Shown one piece after another: positions 1 through 12,674 of a DNA stretch of 64,000 bases. The number at the start of each line of letters is the position of its first letter. Within the stretch, counting starts at the first letter, position 1. The DNA lies in assembly GCA_022453515.1 (NCBI GenBank), contig JAJNNY010000086.1:59067-123066 (forward strand), given 5' to 3'. Both the position numbers and the translations under genes were made by a program. The DNA is from Astrocystis sublimbata (taxonomy: Eukaryota > Ascomycota > Sordariomycetes > Xylariales > Xylariaceae). The notes under the pieces were generated by a model. It worked only from the letters and a program-made list of their open reading frames with translations. It had not been told where the DNA came from and ran no database searches.

Positions 1-2
1 GA

Positions 3-1004
3 AGGGCCTACGAGACATTGAAGGACGAGAGCAAACGCCGAGCTTACGACCTCCTCTACCCTTCCATAAGACGATCCCACACAAACCCTCAAACATCTCG
101 TGCGCCTTCTACCTCGGAGTCGCAACCCGAAATACCCAGCGAAGCATCCCAAATCAGCAAGCTTGTAAAGTCGAAGCTGGATCGTCAAGCACGATGGTGG
201 CCTCAAAGGGCCATGTTCGAATCCGCCATTTCCCAACTAAAGAAAGATATCCATGATTTAAAGCAGCAAATCAGGAACTTGGAGAGCATCGCAGCTGCCG
301 AGAAAGAGGAGGAAGCCTGGGATCAAAGTTGGAGCGCATGGTTGCTATCACCGATCTATAACAAAGCCCAAACTAGCGAGGATGAAAAGGCACGCATTGA
401 TAGAGAAAGGCAGGAAAGAAGGATCGAGAAGGACATGAAGGAGAGGCGACTACATGCTAAGATTTCGGAATTCGAAAAGCAAAAAGCTCTTCTGAAAGAT
501 CGCCAAGCTGAGATAAACAAAGCCGGCAAGGTCGATGATCAGCACATCAAAGTACTTCAGGATAAGATTCTCTATAGACAAGCTCTAGCGAGGGAGGCGA
601 AGGAGAGGGCGCAGAGAGAGGAGGCGGCCAAATTGCGCAAGCGAGAGCAAGAAGAGAGGGAGAAGCGGCAACGAGAAGCGGCAGAGGAGTCGGCACGCAA
701 GTGGAAACAACAGCAGGAGGAGTGGGAGAGGCGGAACCGTGAATTGGCAGAGCAGGTGAGAATACGTCAGGCCGCAGCAGGTCGAAGGCGAGTCGATGCC
801 TTTGATGATGACGACAGTCGCGGGTTTTCAACAGTTGGGTTGTGCGTCCACGATGGCTGGTGGGCAAAGGTGCAAGGCCGTACAAGATGCCCACTCTGCT
901 CAGACGTCTGGAGCTATCTGCTGGAATGCCCGGGATGCGACATGAGAGCATGTCCAAAATGCCAGGCTATCATACGCCCGAGATATACTCGTCGCAGAGG
1001 GTGA
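3..1004 (+). CDS. J-domain (DnaJ-like) protein, 5' partial
   Basis: The reading frame is open from base 3, so the start lies before the window. The first residues (RAYETLKDESKRRAYD) are the end of helix III and helix IV of a J-domain; the HPD motif would lie upstream. The rest is a long charged coiled coil (roughly residues 65-260, rich in E, K, R and Q), then a cysteine-rich tail with CPLC, CPGC and CPKC pairs that could bind zinc. J-domain proteins stimulate Hsp70 ATPase; the client and compartment cannot be told here. The TTG at 18 is only an internal codon. The family assignment rests on a short J-domain remnant plus the overall layout. Confidence 0.8.
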   Translation, partial: RAYETLKDESKRRAYDLLYPSIRRSHTNPQTSRAPSTSESQPEIPSEASQISKLVKSKLDRQARWWPQRAMFESAISQLKKDIHDLKQQIRNLESIAAAEKEEEAWDQSWSAWLLSPIYNKAQTSEDEKARIDRERQERRIEKDMKERRLHAKISEFEKQKALLKDRQAEINKAGKVDDQHIKVLQDKILYRQALAREAKERAQREEAAKLRKREQEEREKRQREAAEESARKWKQQQEEWERRNRELAEQVRIRQAAAGRRRVDAFDDDDSRGFSTVGLCVHDGWWAKVQGRTRCPLCSDVWSYLLECPGCDMRACPKCQAIIRPRYTRRRG

Positions 1005-1497
1005 GGGAGAGTCTCCTTTTTGTCTTTGTAGCATTGTAATACCCGCCACTTAGGTATAGACAGACTATATTATGAGTTTCTCTTGATTTAACTGCCTAGG
1101 TACCTACCTCGGTTGCAAGAATTCCCCAGCTGTCGACCACATTAGCACTGGGCGGCTTCTGACTAGTCTTTCAAAATCGATATGACGGCAGGTACCCAGA
1201 CGTGCCAGGCTGCTACGATGCTTGCTTTGCCACTTTATCGTGTCACACGATGTGTCTGGTGAAGCAGGCATGACGGAGCCTGTACGCCCACACGATAATT
1301 AGAGCCGGCAGCCACTGCCGGCCTCGACTCACACATTGTCTTACACCAACTGCCATATCGAGCCGGGAATGTCATGGACATGGTTCCAAAACAAACTGAA
1401 CCTACTTCAGCCACCAACGTGGATGAGAAGCCTTCTGAGCTGATCCATGCGAGACCCTACCCTCAGCAAGACCTCAGAACAACATAACACCTCGATC
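1005..1497. other. intergenic, no gene seen
   Basis: Only short open frames on either strand. It holds the 3' flank of the J-domain gene and the upstream region of the next gene. No RNA gene or repeat recognised. Confidence 0.6.
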
Positions 1498-2907
1498 ATG
1501 AAGTTGTTGAGACTCACAATTACCCTGTTGGCTACTGCTGGTATGTTGGCCTTGTCCTGTCTTATGCTTCCCACTATCACTACAGCAAGCTTACAAGAAT
1601 TCCTACCCGGAAGCGTCCAGCCAGGCTGATGTATCGCCCTGCCCCAACGTCCCTGATGCCATCGCCAAGTACAACACCGCTCCAGGATGGACTTACACCA
1701 AGGTGTTTGGCGGACTGCACAACCCCCGTGACCTGACAATTGACCACCAGGGCCGCCTCCTCATCGTAGAGGACGGGACCGGCGTGAGCCAGCACCTCGT
1801 CGACGCGAACGGGTGCATCATCAATTCCCGGCGCCTCATCTCAAATCCTGATCTCAACCACGGACTAGCCCTGAGCGCCGACGGCCATACTCTATACGCG
1901 AGCTCGGCCACTTCTGTCTTCCGCTGGGGATACGACTCGCACACGGGCGATATCAATCCGACCCCTGTCGTGGTCATCTCAGGAATGGCGACATCGGGCC
2001 ACAGCACGCGAACGCTGATCATCCCACCCAACCACCAGGACTTGCTCGTCGTCTCGCATGGCTCCAACGCGAATCTCGACCTAGACACCAGCAACCCGAA
2101 GGTCGCCAGGGCCATTGTGAAAGTCTTCAACATGACGGAGATGCCGTCGGGCGGATACGACTACGTCTCGCAGGGCTGGAACGCCGGATTCGGGCTGCGC
2201 AATGAGGTCGGGCTCGCATTCGACCAGAACAACATGTAACGATATCCCCATGCTTCTGACAACCCATATCATAAGAAGTGGCAATGCTGACATGGCGTAG
2301 GCTCTGGGGCGTCGAGAACAGCGCCGACAACCTAGTCCGCACCCTCAACGACACATCGACAGACATCCACACGGACAACCCCGCCGAGAAACTCAACTAC
2401 CTAGGCGACGTAACGCGCGCAAACGACAACTGGTACGGCTACCCGGTGTGTTTCGCCGTATGGAGCCCCGGAGAATTCACCGACCATGCTTTCCAAGTCG
2501 GGCAGCAGTTCGTGCAGCAGCCCACGGCGGATTTCGACGACGACACCTGCAGCCACATATCAGTGGCGCCCATGCTCAGCTTCCAGGCGCACTCGGCGCC
2601 GCTCGGCTGCCGCTTCGACGCCCACTTCAACAACCTGTTCGTCGCATTCCACGGCAGCTGGGACCGCCAGCCGCCTACGGGATATAAAGTCGTCGCCGTC
2701 CCCTTCGCCCAGGGCCGCGATGGGTCCTTCGCGCCTGAGGCGGCGTCGTGGAGTCTCAGGGGCAGCATTGATGTGTTCTATCCGCAGGACGAGGCGCAGT
2801 GCTCGTCGTCGAACTGTATTCGTCCTGTGGGGTTGGTGTTTGATGGGAAGGGGCGGCTTTATGTGACGAGCGACACGTCGGGCGAGTTGTATATGCTTTC
2901 TATGTAA
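1498..2907 (+). CDS. secreted sorbosone/glucose dehydrogenase-like beta-propeller protein
   Basis: Proposed CDS join(1498..1540,1590..2235,2301..2907), 431 aa. A short hydrophobic signal peptide (MKLLRLTITLLATA) comes first, then a six-bladed-propeller-type protein resembling the soluble quinoprotein glucose/sorbosone dehydrogenase family. Supporting motifs are GGLHNPRDL near the N-terminus, NEVGLAFD in the middle, FHGSWDR, and RPVGLVFD near the C-terminus. Such proteins oxidise sugars or sugar aldehydes using PQQ or a related cofactor; the substrate is not deducible here. The second intron (2236..2300) is canonical. The first keeps the frame only with the AAG acceptor at 1587-1589; the nearby CAG at 1583-1585 would run into a stop. 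It is convergent with the MFS gene downstream. Confidence 0.85.
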
Positions 2908-3289
2908 AGCGCCAAGTCGGCAGGGTGCCGATGGTGTGTGATAAGTCACCGTGACATCGTGGAGGCCAAGATCGACCCAGTTTGCTGCTTTGCCATGACT
3001 TCGCCAAGGCAGCGATCATTACCTAGAATCAGAAAGCATTCCGATATGCCCAAGTTTTGAGAACGTCTTGTTATAAGTCGAAGGCCCCGCGACAGCACCG
3101 TAGAAATGATGCTCGTAAGTACAGCTATAGCGCCTGTTATAACGAGAAAAAGCATCAATGACTCAATGACTCTTTCATAACGGATCAAGTGAAAATGGAA
3201 ATATGCACTGCTAAGAATGTTCGGAGTGAATCTCGGCCACTCCACATTTTATTGCTACGGATTGCGTGATTTAGATTATTCCAGCCCTC

Positions 3290-5112
3290 TCATACCGAAG
3301 CCTGTCTCCTGCCATGCTTCTCATCCGACACATCAGAGTGCTCCGCATGGTCAGCGTGGCCATCCAGCATATCCGCATGCTTCTCATTGATGGCCTCGTC
3401 CAGCCTATCAGCATCGACATTGCCAAATCTCCCAATCTTGTACCAAGGCAGCTCGAAGAGGCGGTTCATGCTCTCCAGCGAGCGGCCGCCCGTCTCGGGC
3501 ACGAAGAACCACACCCACACGCCGCCCAGCACGGTGACGGCCGAGAAGAACCAGAAGGTGCCCCCCGGCGTGATGCCGCCCAGCCGCGTCGACAGCAGCA
3601 GCACGGGCACGGCGCGCGAGTTGCCGTACTGGTTGGCGAAGTGCAGCGTCATGGCCAGCGACGTCGACACGGCGCGGATGCGTAGCGGGAACAGCTCCGC
3701 CGTCAGCAGGTACTGCATCGAGTTCCAGCCCAGCGCCCAGCCGAAGCCGGACAGGTAGATCATGGCGATGGCGCCGCGCGAGGCGGCCGCCTCGTACTGC
3801 GGCAGCACATAGCTGTCGTCGACTCCCAGCTCCGGCACCGCGGTTAAAAACCCGGCGATGTAAGTCACCGCGATGGCCTGCAGCGTGATGCCGAGGAGCA
3901 GCGCGCGCTTGCGCCCGATGACGTCGACGAGGAACAAAGCGCAGCCTAGCGCCGCCGTCAGCTTGACGATGCCGAAGACGCCGCTGACCAGCAGCGACTC
4001 GTTGGTCCCCTTGATGCCGAGGATGGCGAACAGGTCGGGCGCGTACAGCGTGATGGAGCCGGCGCCGCTCCATTGCGAAAGCACCTGTACGGTTAAGGCG
4101 AGGTAGAGGCGGTATGCGTTCTTGGGGATCAGGAACATCTCCTTGAGAACTCCCGTCCAGCTCGAGCCCATCGTCGCCTCGAGCTCTTCCTCGTGCGCGG
4201 CGCGGATCGCGCTGATCTCGTTAACGACGTACGAGTGGTCGGGCGGTAGTTGCCGGATGCGCGACATGGTGCGCAGGGCCTCTTCGTGCCGGCCCTGCTT
4301 GATCAGGTACCGCGGTGACTCGGATTGCAGGAATGTGAGGAGGAAGATGAGCCCGGCGAAGATGATGTGGAGGCTGGAGGGGACGAGCTAAGGGTTGGCG
4401 TGTTAGTTATTTTTCATTTGTGGCAGGGGGTTGTTGTGAGATGAGATGGGAGGAGTGAGAATGTGGGAGTGAGTGAGAGTATGGGAGTGGGTGAGAGTAA
4501 GGAGTTGTTACGTACCCATCGGTTGGGTGTCGTATCTCCGATATTCACTTGGGCGCCATAGTTGGTGAAGTACGCAAGGACGATACCGAGGTAGACGCAG
4601 CCGGTGAAGATACAGGTGCAGAGACCTCGGATCGACGCGGGGGCTATCTCAGCGATATAGACGGGTCCGACAACGGGCGTCTGGCCGACACCGAGACCAG
4701 CGACGAACCGACCCGCATACACGGCGCCGAGGTTGTTTCCGTGGCCCATGAAGATGGCGATACCCAAGATCCAGAGCAGACAGAGCTGGCGCGTCGCCCA
4801 GATACGACCGATGCGATCGCAGATCAAGAAGGCGATCAGAGCGCCGGCGATGGAGCCGACCTGCACCATGGCCGAGACGTTGGCCTTGATGTTAGCCTGC
4901 TCCGTCTTGCTGTAGTCGTCATAGTTGATCGAGGCTTGGAAGACCTTGGAGTTGAAGGCGCCGTTGATGAGGCCCTCGTCCACGCCACGGGCGGCGCCCA
5001 GGAGACCGAACGAGGTGACGGCGAACCAGAGACGCCAGTTGAAGATTCCCTTCGGCTCGTCCAGGTTCTTCAACCTGAAGATGTTGACGGGTTTCTTAAC
5101 GCCGCCGGCCAT
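3290..5112 (-). CDS. MFS sugar/quinate-type transporter
   Basis: CDS complement(join(3290..4387,4516..5112)), 564 aa, the usual size for a 12-helix sugar porter. It begins MAGGVKKPVNIFRLKNLDEP. Family signatures are a GRxVAGLGVG loop with an EIAP motif after helix 5, ESPRYLIKQG before the central loop, a DVIGRKRALLLG loop, and VPETGGRSLE after the last helix. The N-terminal 'PKGIFNWRLW' and the TPNRW/LVPSSLHIIFAG junction resemble fungal quinate permeases and related monosaccharide transporters. The 128-nt intron keeps phase 0. The C-terminal tail is His- and Asp-rich. It acts at the plasma membrane; the substrate is inferred only at family level. Its neighbour is a sugar-oxidising-type secreted protein, so a shared substrate is possible but unproven. 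Confidence 0.9.
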
Positions 5113-7482
5113 GTTGGGCTGCTGCTGTTGCTAAAGGGCAGACAAGCTATCGTGGCTCTTAAGAGGGTGGTCAGATGAGAGTTGACAACCTGGGCGTGCG
5201 GGGAGTGGTGTCTCTTGTCTCGCGGGGAGAAAGACATGGCAAGAAGCAGGGCAGTCATCCTGCTATTTATCTATATGCTGGCGAGCAGCCACTGACGAAA
5301 CGCCAATTTTCCATTGACCTATATTCATTGTCGACCTGGCTGACGCCAAGATCTGCTATTGGTCATGAAAATGTCCTGAGGTGAGTGATATGATGCCATT
5401 GGTGCACAATCGGAGGTCAAGGTCCTGCACCCGGTCATGTCTCCTCCATCCTGGTCCTTCCCCTCTCGAATCCTTTCGACAGGGTATATAGTACGACCAC
5501 GAGATCAGAGGAGACCCGGAAGATAGAGAACGAGCAGCCGTATCCTATGAGAGCCCCATGGGCCACCCCTCTCACTCCATAAATATGGACTAGTCCGTCG
5601 TGACTGCCAGCTGTTATGATTTCATCGATAGCATCGTCAGGTATGCCAGCGTTAACTACGACGTACTTATCTGTCGAATAAATGGACCTAGATGGACCTG
5701 GGTATGATGGACAGTGGAGGGACTCCTCTCGTTGAACATTTTGGGTCTCATTTTCAGGGCCCAGTCCCAATGGACAACTCGCACCTCGCGTCTCGCGTAA
5801 AGAAACACAAACTCCACCGACAATTTATCGATCGACTCTGGAAGACGCAGCGAAGGGTAACGAGAGTGCGTCAACCCGGTGGGCCTGGTTAGGACTGTGC
5901 CGTAACGTAACGTCAACAACGTGGAATACCTATTTGGTCATACCTCGAACCTGGCGTGCCTGGTCTCGCTGCTCAGTCCAAAGTACAGATCGACATGACC
6001 GTACCGAGGCATTGGGTTTTCAGCACCTTCGCTCGTTCATCCCCTTTGCACCTCTCTCTTCAATGTCGAATAGCTGATAGGTTTGCGATCTATACTGCTA
6101 CCCCACACCGGCCTTGGCATACCTGATCAGGACTGGATCTGACTAGAGCTTTTGTGCTAAATCCTTTGTGCGTGGGTTGATCGGCAACACGACTGTAAGC
6201 TAGCGAGCGTCATGCGGGGTCTCCACGGCCTAAACCACTTTGAGATCTTACGCCCAGGCCAGGTTTTGCGCCGGGTAACGGCAGACTACTTTCTCACGAG
6301 CAACAGCCGACGGGGACGGGGGTGGGCGGGTGCGGCTTACCGCCTGTTGATTGCAGCTCTCGTTCATGACTTCTCTCCACTGTCTTCTTGTCTTCCGGCG
6401 AACCGACGAACATGTTTCGGTATTCTTGGTGTTTTTTAATATAAATCTCTTCGCGCAAAAGCAACGATATGTCGACATAAGGTTTGCTCCGAGGTGGAGT
6501 TAGGGCTCGCCAAGAGGAAACGCTCAGTTAGAAACCACGTTCTCGGTGCTGCTCGAGGCTCCAGCGAGCAGGGAAGTCTTGACGTAGCCAAGATTCTAGG
6601 TGCGAAATTCCCCAGAATATGCCCCCAGCGAGAGAAAATGGGAAAATGCAGCCAAGGCGGCCAAGGCACTACGGCACCTACGTGGGTGATGGAACAGATC
6701 GTTAATTGGAACTCATCTAAACATCAGCTAAATTCCAGAATGGCCCAGTCGCGCGAAAATGTCACAGAGGTGATATGATGTTGAGAATAACCCCGAAACG
6801 CACCCAATATCGTCCCACGCGGTAACAACTGATAATATGACCCCCATTCAAACATTCAATTACTAATTGCCGCGGCACTACCTACCCAACTAGGCAGCGC
6901 TGCCAGCGCTGCCAGCGCTGGCGCAACGCGAGATAAGGTACGTCTGAGTCTAGGTAGGTCTGTCTCCCCGCCGAAATTGACCAGTTGGCTTGTGTTCCGG
7001 ACGTATTATTAAAGCCGCGATTGGTCTCGGTGGGGGGAGTGACTACATACATGAATGACACAAGGTACGAGTATTTGGAACGTATTGGATGGTTCAGATG
7101 CGGTCAGCGATGGCAGCCCAGTTCATTATTTCCCGGTGTCGCCCGTCGGAGTTGAGCATGTTGGGGTATTCGCCAAGTACGCATTACAGGAGTCAGCTGA
7201 CGGATTCAGTATATAACATCGCACCATCGCGTTCTAACTCTCCTCTCTCGCAACATGCAACATGCTGGCTATACGGTAGGGCTCAGGTCACAAGGACATG
7301 GATATGGTAGAATGTCATAGCTCGTGGAACAGGTTCGTCTTGCTCGTCCTCGGAATCCCCCTTCCAGGACTAGTATAGCAGAACCCCTGTCTAGTCAGTA
7401 GCGGTGTTTGTCATGGCAGAAGGGACTGTGCATCACGTGTCCACACAGTATATATTCCGGAATGGCTTCCCTTTTTAAAGAA
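5113..7482. other. gene-poor intergenic stretch
   Basis: No coding frame with family resemblance, splice support or a signal peptide. Short open frames at 5435-5919 (minus), 6212-6439 and 6494-6778 (plus) are not convincing. A short GC-rich tandem motif (GCCAGCGCT, about three partial copies) lies at 6896-6920. The first few hundred bases must hold the promoter of the MFS gene. Confidence 0.5.
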
Positions 7483-7761
7483 CGTGCCGAGGTGCCACAC
7501 AAAATAGATGAGACACTTTTAGGTTCTTATAGAAACTAAACACAACTTTAAACACTATTTATTATTTATTTACTACCTAATTATCTATTCATTACTACCT
7601 AGTTATAACCGAATTATTCCTTAAATATATTATACGTATTTAAATTTAGTTTATTGTTATATAATGGTGATTATACGATTAAGGGAATATCTATCAACAC
7701 TAGATACTGACTTGGCAGGTACTTAAGACCGTCTCATCTATTTTGTATAGCGCCTCGCATG
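7483..7761. mobile_element. MITE-like element with about 31-bp terminal inverted repeats
   Basis: The perfect core repeat is 16 bp: acaaaatagatgagac at 7499-7514 and its reverse complement at 7731-7746. Outward the match continues (7483-7498 against 7747-7761) with a one-base indel and differences that are mainly C/T transitions. The interior is about 70 to 75 percent AT with no coding frame. The size (about 280 bp) and shape fit a non-autonomous DNA transposon. I could not find a convincing target-site duplication, so the outer edge is uncertain. Confidence 0.55.
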
Positions 7762-10679
7762 CAACAAGGTTAGAGCAACATCCAAGTCTACAGTATGGCT
7801 GAGACTTGATTGTTCGGTTTCCCCTCCCTCATCCTCGGGACAAATTGAATCGTCGCCGAGGAGATGCACCCCCTTTAGCTGTCGCTGCCCGAATTGAGAC
7901 CAACAACACAGTGAGGGGATGAGGGGTTGGGTCGTTGTACGCCTGACTGTATTACTGGCACAACCTCTACAACAGAGACATTTGCTGCATGAGAAACCAA
8001 CGCCCAGTCCTGTCACTACATACCTGGGTGAGTAGTAGCGGAGGTAACTCTGTTCCTGGCGCAAACAGAACAACCGAGCGGAACAAATTCCTTCGTTTTT
8101 AGCGAGAGGGAGGTAGATCCGGACGCCAAGGGGATGGTAACCCATGCATCGCTTACATCTCACAGCTAACGCCAAGCCTTATGACCTAAACTTCAGGGAT
8201 GGCAAGAATAGCTGTTAAGTAATAGTGAACGATTCGCGTGTAGATGAGCATACTTACTACCTTTGCAGCAGGGGAGCTGAAAACATAGCCTCTCTCTTGT
8301 TTACAATCACCCTTTATGTTAGGAATTCATTGCTACACTATAGTAATTTTGGTAATGTTGACAACGTTGGGGATGATTGGCTGGTATAGAAACTACATGG
8401 GGGATGAATCCCATCATTCATCGTAGCTTGTATCACGAGTGGCCCTTGGATTGAACGGGTTTCTTGCCCGAGGCTCAAAGAGGCATCTGCTATCTTCTCC
8501 AGGTTCCAAGTTTTCTTCGTAGCTGGGCCGAATCTGGGGAAGCGGGAACAAGAGCTAATGCCGGTTGGTTGCCTCCTACGGGTTACCAGATCTAGCACGT
8601 GTGAATGATTTACGACGGATGCTGGCTCGTAGACTAACACGAGCCGTCGCGCCCTACTTAAACGTTAGCCTGTACAGGCATGAGGCTACGGCAACGGCAA
8701 CGGCATTTATGTGAATACGGTTCCTTCCGTTCCAAGAAGTATCGAAGATTGTGTCCGATATAACATCAGTTGATCAATGGTCTTGTAGCAGCCGGAGTGG
8801 TGACGACCCCCGAATTCTGTGGTTTGCCCATGGGGTATCAATCACGTGTCAGCTGAAGCTATATCTACTTATTTTCCAGATACCTCTGATTTCTCATCCA
8901 GGAACGTCAACATTTAACATGTCCGGTTTTGTGAAGTTCTACCAGACCTTTTATCCAAACCATGCAGTTCTGCGGACGTATCTGCGTATCACCTTGCCAT
9001 AGATAGATCTTGGCCTGCCCTTGGCGTCGCTCGGTACCGGATCCCCTCACCATTCTCAACTGCGGCCCAAACGTGCGGCGTCGAGAACGGCGTATAACTC
9101 CATGCCAAAACTCTTGGCCCGTCCCCACCACAGTCACCTCCACCTGTCAAGTGATATGTACCAAGATGCTTGGTGAGCCGTTAGGAGGACCCTGCATAAA
9201 TCGTTGAAGTTGAAGTAACATCAGCAAGCGAGCGAAGATAATGGCGGTTCGTTCGACTTCCTATTACTACAACTATTAACAGCAATCAAGATGGCAAATC
9301 CCGGTGGACTCTGTCGCGGCCAATATCAGAGCCTGCCTCATTGCAGCTGTTTGGGGTTTTCAATTTTCGGCCTTCACCACCGACTTCAGGGTCCACGTTT
9401 CGGACCGACGATATCGTCAACTACAAGCCCCCGCTTGCCAATGATAGTATCATTTATCAGTCGCACGGGCGTCGTCCCAAGATAAGCGATATGTTGGTTC
9501 GTGAGATCATGAGATCTAGACTTGCAATACAATCCTTCTCGGGCTCTCCCGCAATATACCTAGAAGCAGTTATGAGACGCAGGATCAGATTGGCCAAAGA
9601 TAGATATTCACAGAGAGTACTGGGGGCCAACATCAAGTCATTATCAGTGCTTGGTAAATAGCTTCGTGCGTCACATTTACATGTGATGGCTGTGTCTCCG
9701 TATTAGCCCACAGTCACATAAAAGTAGTGCATCAATTAGGGATAATTATTCCCTGACATATTAGAACATATAGAGACATTTCCGTGATGTGAAGCCGAGA
9801 TAGGTGCCATCATGTTACCCTGTACCCATCGAGGCGGCCCCCTCCTTCTATTCGACCTGGCAAACTACTACTGGTCTTTCTCAAATCGCGCCTGGTGGAG
9901 GCTAAGAATCGAAGTACAAGAGGTTCTACACATTGATCAGACTAGCTTATAGATAAGTCATTGACTTCCCTACACACGAGCGACATTAGCTTACAAAGAA
10001 AAGGGCGAATATCTAACGCATCGGGGCGCTCTCACATATGACCTGAAGGAAGAATTAATATCGCCCCAATCCACATATCACTCATTCTACCATACTCATG
10101 GCGTTTGTCATGATGGAGGGCAGACTCTCCTTGGTACCCTTGCCATCATACAAGCGTGTCTCGCACATGATCTCCAATAGTCGCTTACAGTGCTTTCCGA
10201 CATCTATCGTTGGTTAACCGATTCAGAAACGACAAGAATCAAGTCTGCTGCGGCCGGATTCACTGCATGTCTCTATTCGCAAGATTGTCCGCACGAAACG
10301 TGTCATTTCTCATGAACCTAGGTATGCATTGAATCGGTCTAAAATATCAGTGGGAAGTATCGAGGCAACAAGTTCAGTCCACGAGCCAGGCGCGTCACGA
10401 GATCAGTGATGTGCTTCCAAGCCAAATCAGGATTTCCCGTATGCTGGACGCCATCAACAGCGGCAAATGCCTTTCCGTGTTTCGCCCGAGACGTGACCGC
10501 GTTTTTGGGTTGGGTTGCTAGGCGCCAAACACGGTTGGGTCCAGAACACAGCTAGAGGATGTGGTCGTCTGGTAAGACTTCAGAGATCGGCACCCTTGGG
10601 GAGGCGAGTTACTGAAGTTCGTGAAAACCTTGATTTGAGCGGTCTCGACAGAATTGCCTGTGAAATCATTATGAAAAAG
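7762..10679. other. gene-poor intergenic stretch
   Basis: No supported gene. Open frames at 7738-8175 (minus, cysteine-containing), 8338-8640 (minus) and 9341-9661 (plus) show no recognisable domain or consistent splice signals. 9341-9661 might be a decayed coding fragment, but I cannot support it. Confidence 0.45.
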
Positions 10680-12389
10680 CTACCAAATCAACTCTATACC
10701 CATATGCGGCTCCCATAGGTAACCCTCCAAACATGCCCGCAACTCTCCTTCACCTTGGATCTTGAGATTCGACATACACCAATCAAAACAGAATGTATAA
10801 CAGTCTGGATCCGACCCCGTAACTCGTCCTACGCATATAGCCCAGAGAAGCAGTTGTATGTTAGACCGGGATACACAAGCCTCCTTTCCAAGAGTTTCGT
10901 AATCTAAGGCCGCGATGTTGTGCTGCAGTGATCGCCGTAGGCTGACCATCATGGCTGCCTGGGGCTTCATGTTTCGAAATAGATAAGTTGAACACATGAG
11001 CGCGGCTATCCGTGCTGCTTCGTAGATGAACACATCAGCATCGCATGAGTTAGTGGGCACTGTGATGGAAAGCAGGTGATGCTCAGCTGCGCAACATAGA
11101 CGTGTAAATGTGATCATATGCGACGATGTCAGTGTTAAAGCTTCGTAAGATGTTCTGTACATCGTCGCGAGTTGTGAGATCAACCGTATGAGTTCGCGTA
11201 TTCTGGTGCCGCTTGCATGTAGGTTCGCATGCGGGTTCCAGGAGTTGGCAAGGGCATCGATTTGCCGCAGCAGCCCGTTGAACGGTGAGGACGGCGATAG
11301 ACTGAAACGGGGGCACTCGACGATAGGGCGAGACCCGGAAATCGTAACTGATATCAAGTCCCCTCTGTCATTCTGATTAGCTATAATTGCCTACCAGTAT
11401 TTCAATAGAATGAAGGCATGTTAGAGGGAGGCTTGTCTGGCGCCAATTACCTACTCACATGGATATGAAGGTCGATAAAGTGCCCTGACAGCCCAACTTG
11501 TCCACACCACCCCTTGCTCTTATCATATGATGTAAAGCTTGACGGTGTACAGAATCTTGTGTAACATCACCAGTAAGATTCTAAAGTCTGTGAGTCCAAG
11601 CCGTGCGAAAGGCGTGTCATGTTAATGCTTGCCTACTTACACCACTTGCGCCTAGCAATGCTATCCCGAGGATTAACGCATCGCTAGCTGTGTCTTGGGA
11701 GCTGTTCAAGCGCTTGCTTATCTTATGAATCAACAGCCCGCGGTGGCGCCATGTTGTATGGCCCCATGGTCTGCCATGTGAGATGTCTAGGTGCACAGCA
11801 GCATGGAACAGTATTCCCTGGGCGAAGAGGGGGTCCGTAATTGCATAGTTGACTAGAATCGTGCTCAGGGGATTCTGAGGGGAGTGGTGACGGAAGGCCT
11901 GAATGGTTGGTACGATGTTGTAGATAACTGTTGAAGGGTCACTTCAGCTTGTGTCGACTAACATCTCTAAAGGCATTGACTTATGAAAAACACAGAAGAT
12001 GACGTCTGTAGTTAGTACATACAATGGGCGAAGAGCATGTGGCCCTCGTGACGGCTGTGCAACGGAGTTGTGGAGAAAGGATCAAATGCAAGAAGGCCTG
12101 AGACCTTCTCAATCGTCGATATGGGGTTTGATCGGCTCGTATTCGCTTTTGGGTTCTTGTTCAGCCTACCAGTGACAGGCAGCAGCGTCAGCTGGCCTGT
12201 CCCTGCGTCAGCTTGGGAAGCCAGAGCTGGTTGGAGTTGTTTGGGAGATCTTTGATCGTGCTTTTGGCGTTGTAGTCGCTGGTTCCGACGGTATGCCCGC
12301 ATTGCCGCCTCCCGGACAGTTTTTCGATTGTTTACGGCTACCTTGCCCCCGACTTGGTCCGTGGCGATGAAATGCCAATTTGAACTCAT
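10680..12389 (-). CDS. fungal transcription-factor-domain protein (PF11951-like), no zinc cluster
   Basis: CDS complement(join(10680..11364,11459..11580,11641..11927,12023..12389)), 486 aa; all four exons join in phase. The N-terminus (MSSNWHFIATDQVGGK, then a basic RAYRRNQRLQRQK stretch) and the core (PLHSRHEGHMLFAHF, then an FHAAVHLDISHG region and a RARGGVDKLG motif) match the large family of fungal proteins with the 'fungal specific transcription factor 2' domain. No Cys6 zinc cluster is present, so DNA binding is uncertain and the role may be regulatory without direct contact. The exon 3/4 junction uses the CAG at 11365-11367; earlier acceptors give stops. No cofactor or ligand can be inferred. 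Confidence 0.8.
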
Positions 12390-12537
12390 CGCAAGTTTCT
12401 TCGACGCAGCATTAGATGCAACTCAGCCCTTAGATATGTACGTATGCTGCCGAAAGCTCTCTACCACCACGTTGCAGTATCAACGAGCACGTGCAAGCGT
12501 TCAGCGTCGTTCTAGGTAAGCCATAGGGAGCTTCTCT

Positions 12538-12674
12538 GACATTTCCAAATTCGGAAAACGTGGATCGGGAAATCCTGGGCTGAGCCGCTGAGGGACGTGG
12601 GCCGAAGAACTAACACCCTGTAAGCTGCAAGGCCCAGCATCTCCCGAACCACGTTTTCTGAATTTGGAAATGTC
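12538..12674. repeat. long imperfect hairpin (43-nt arms)
   Basis: Bases 12538-12580 are the reverse complement of 12632-12674 with about four mismatches over 43 nt; the loop is 51 nt. The outer 26 bases differ at one position. It lies between the PF11951-type gene and the hydrolase gene. It could be a small foldback element, a transcribed hairpin or a regulatory structure. No target-site duplication is evident. Confidence 0.75.

Noticed and set aside
5435..5919. Two overlapping minus-strand open frames
   Set aside because: Frames overlap each other, have no recognisable domain and look like chance openings in GC-balanced DNA.
7738..8175. Minus-strand open frame of 145 codons with several cysteines
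   Set aside because: No signal peptide, no family pattern and no splice signals; it also overlaps the end of the MITE-like element.
9291..9661. Plus-strand open frames that might be a decayed gene
   Set aside because: No recognisable motif and no clear start or splice signals; left as intergenic.
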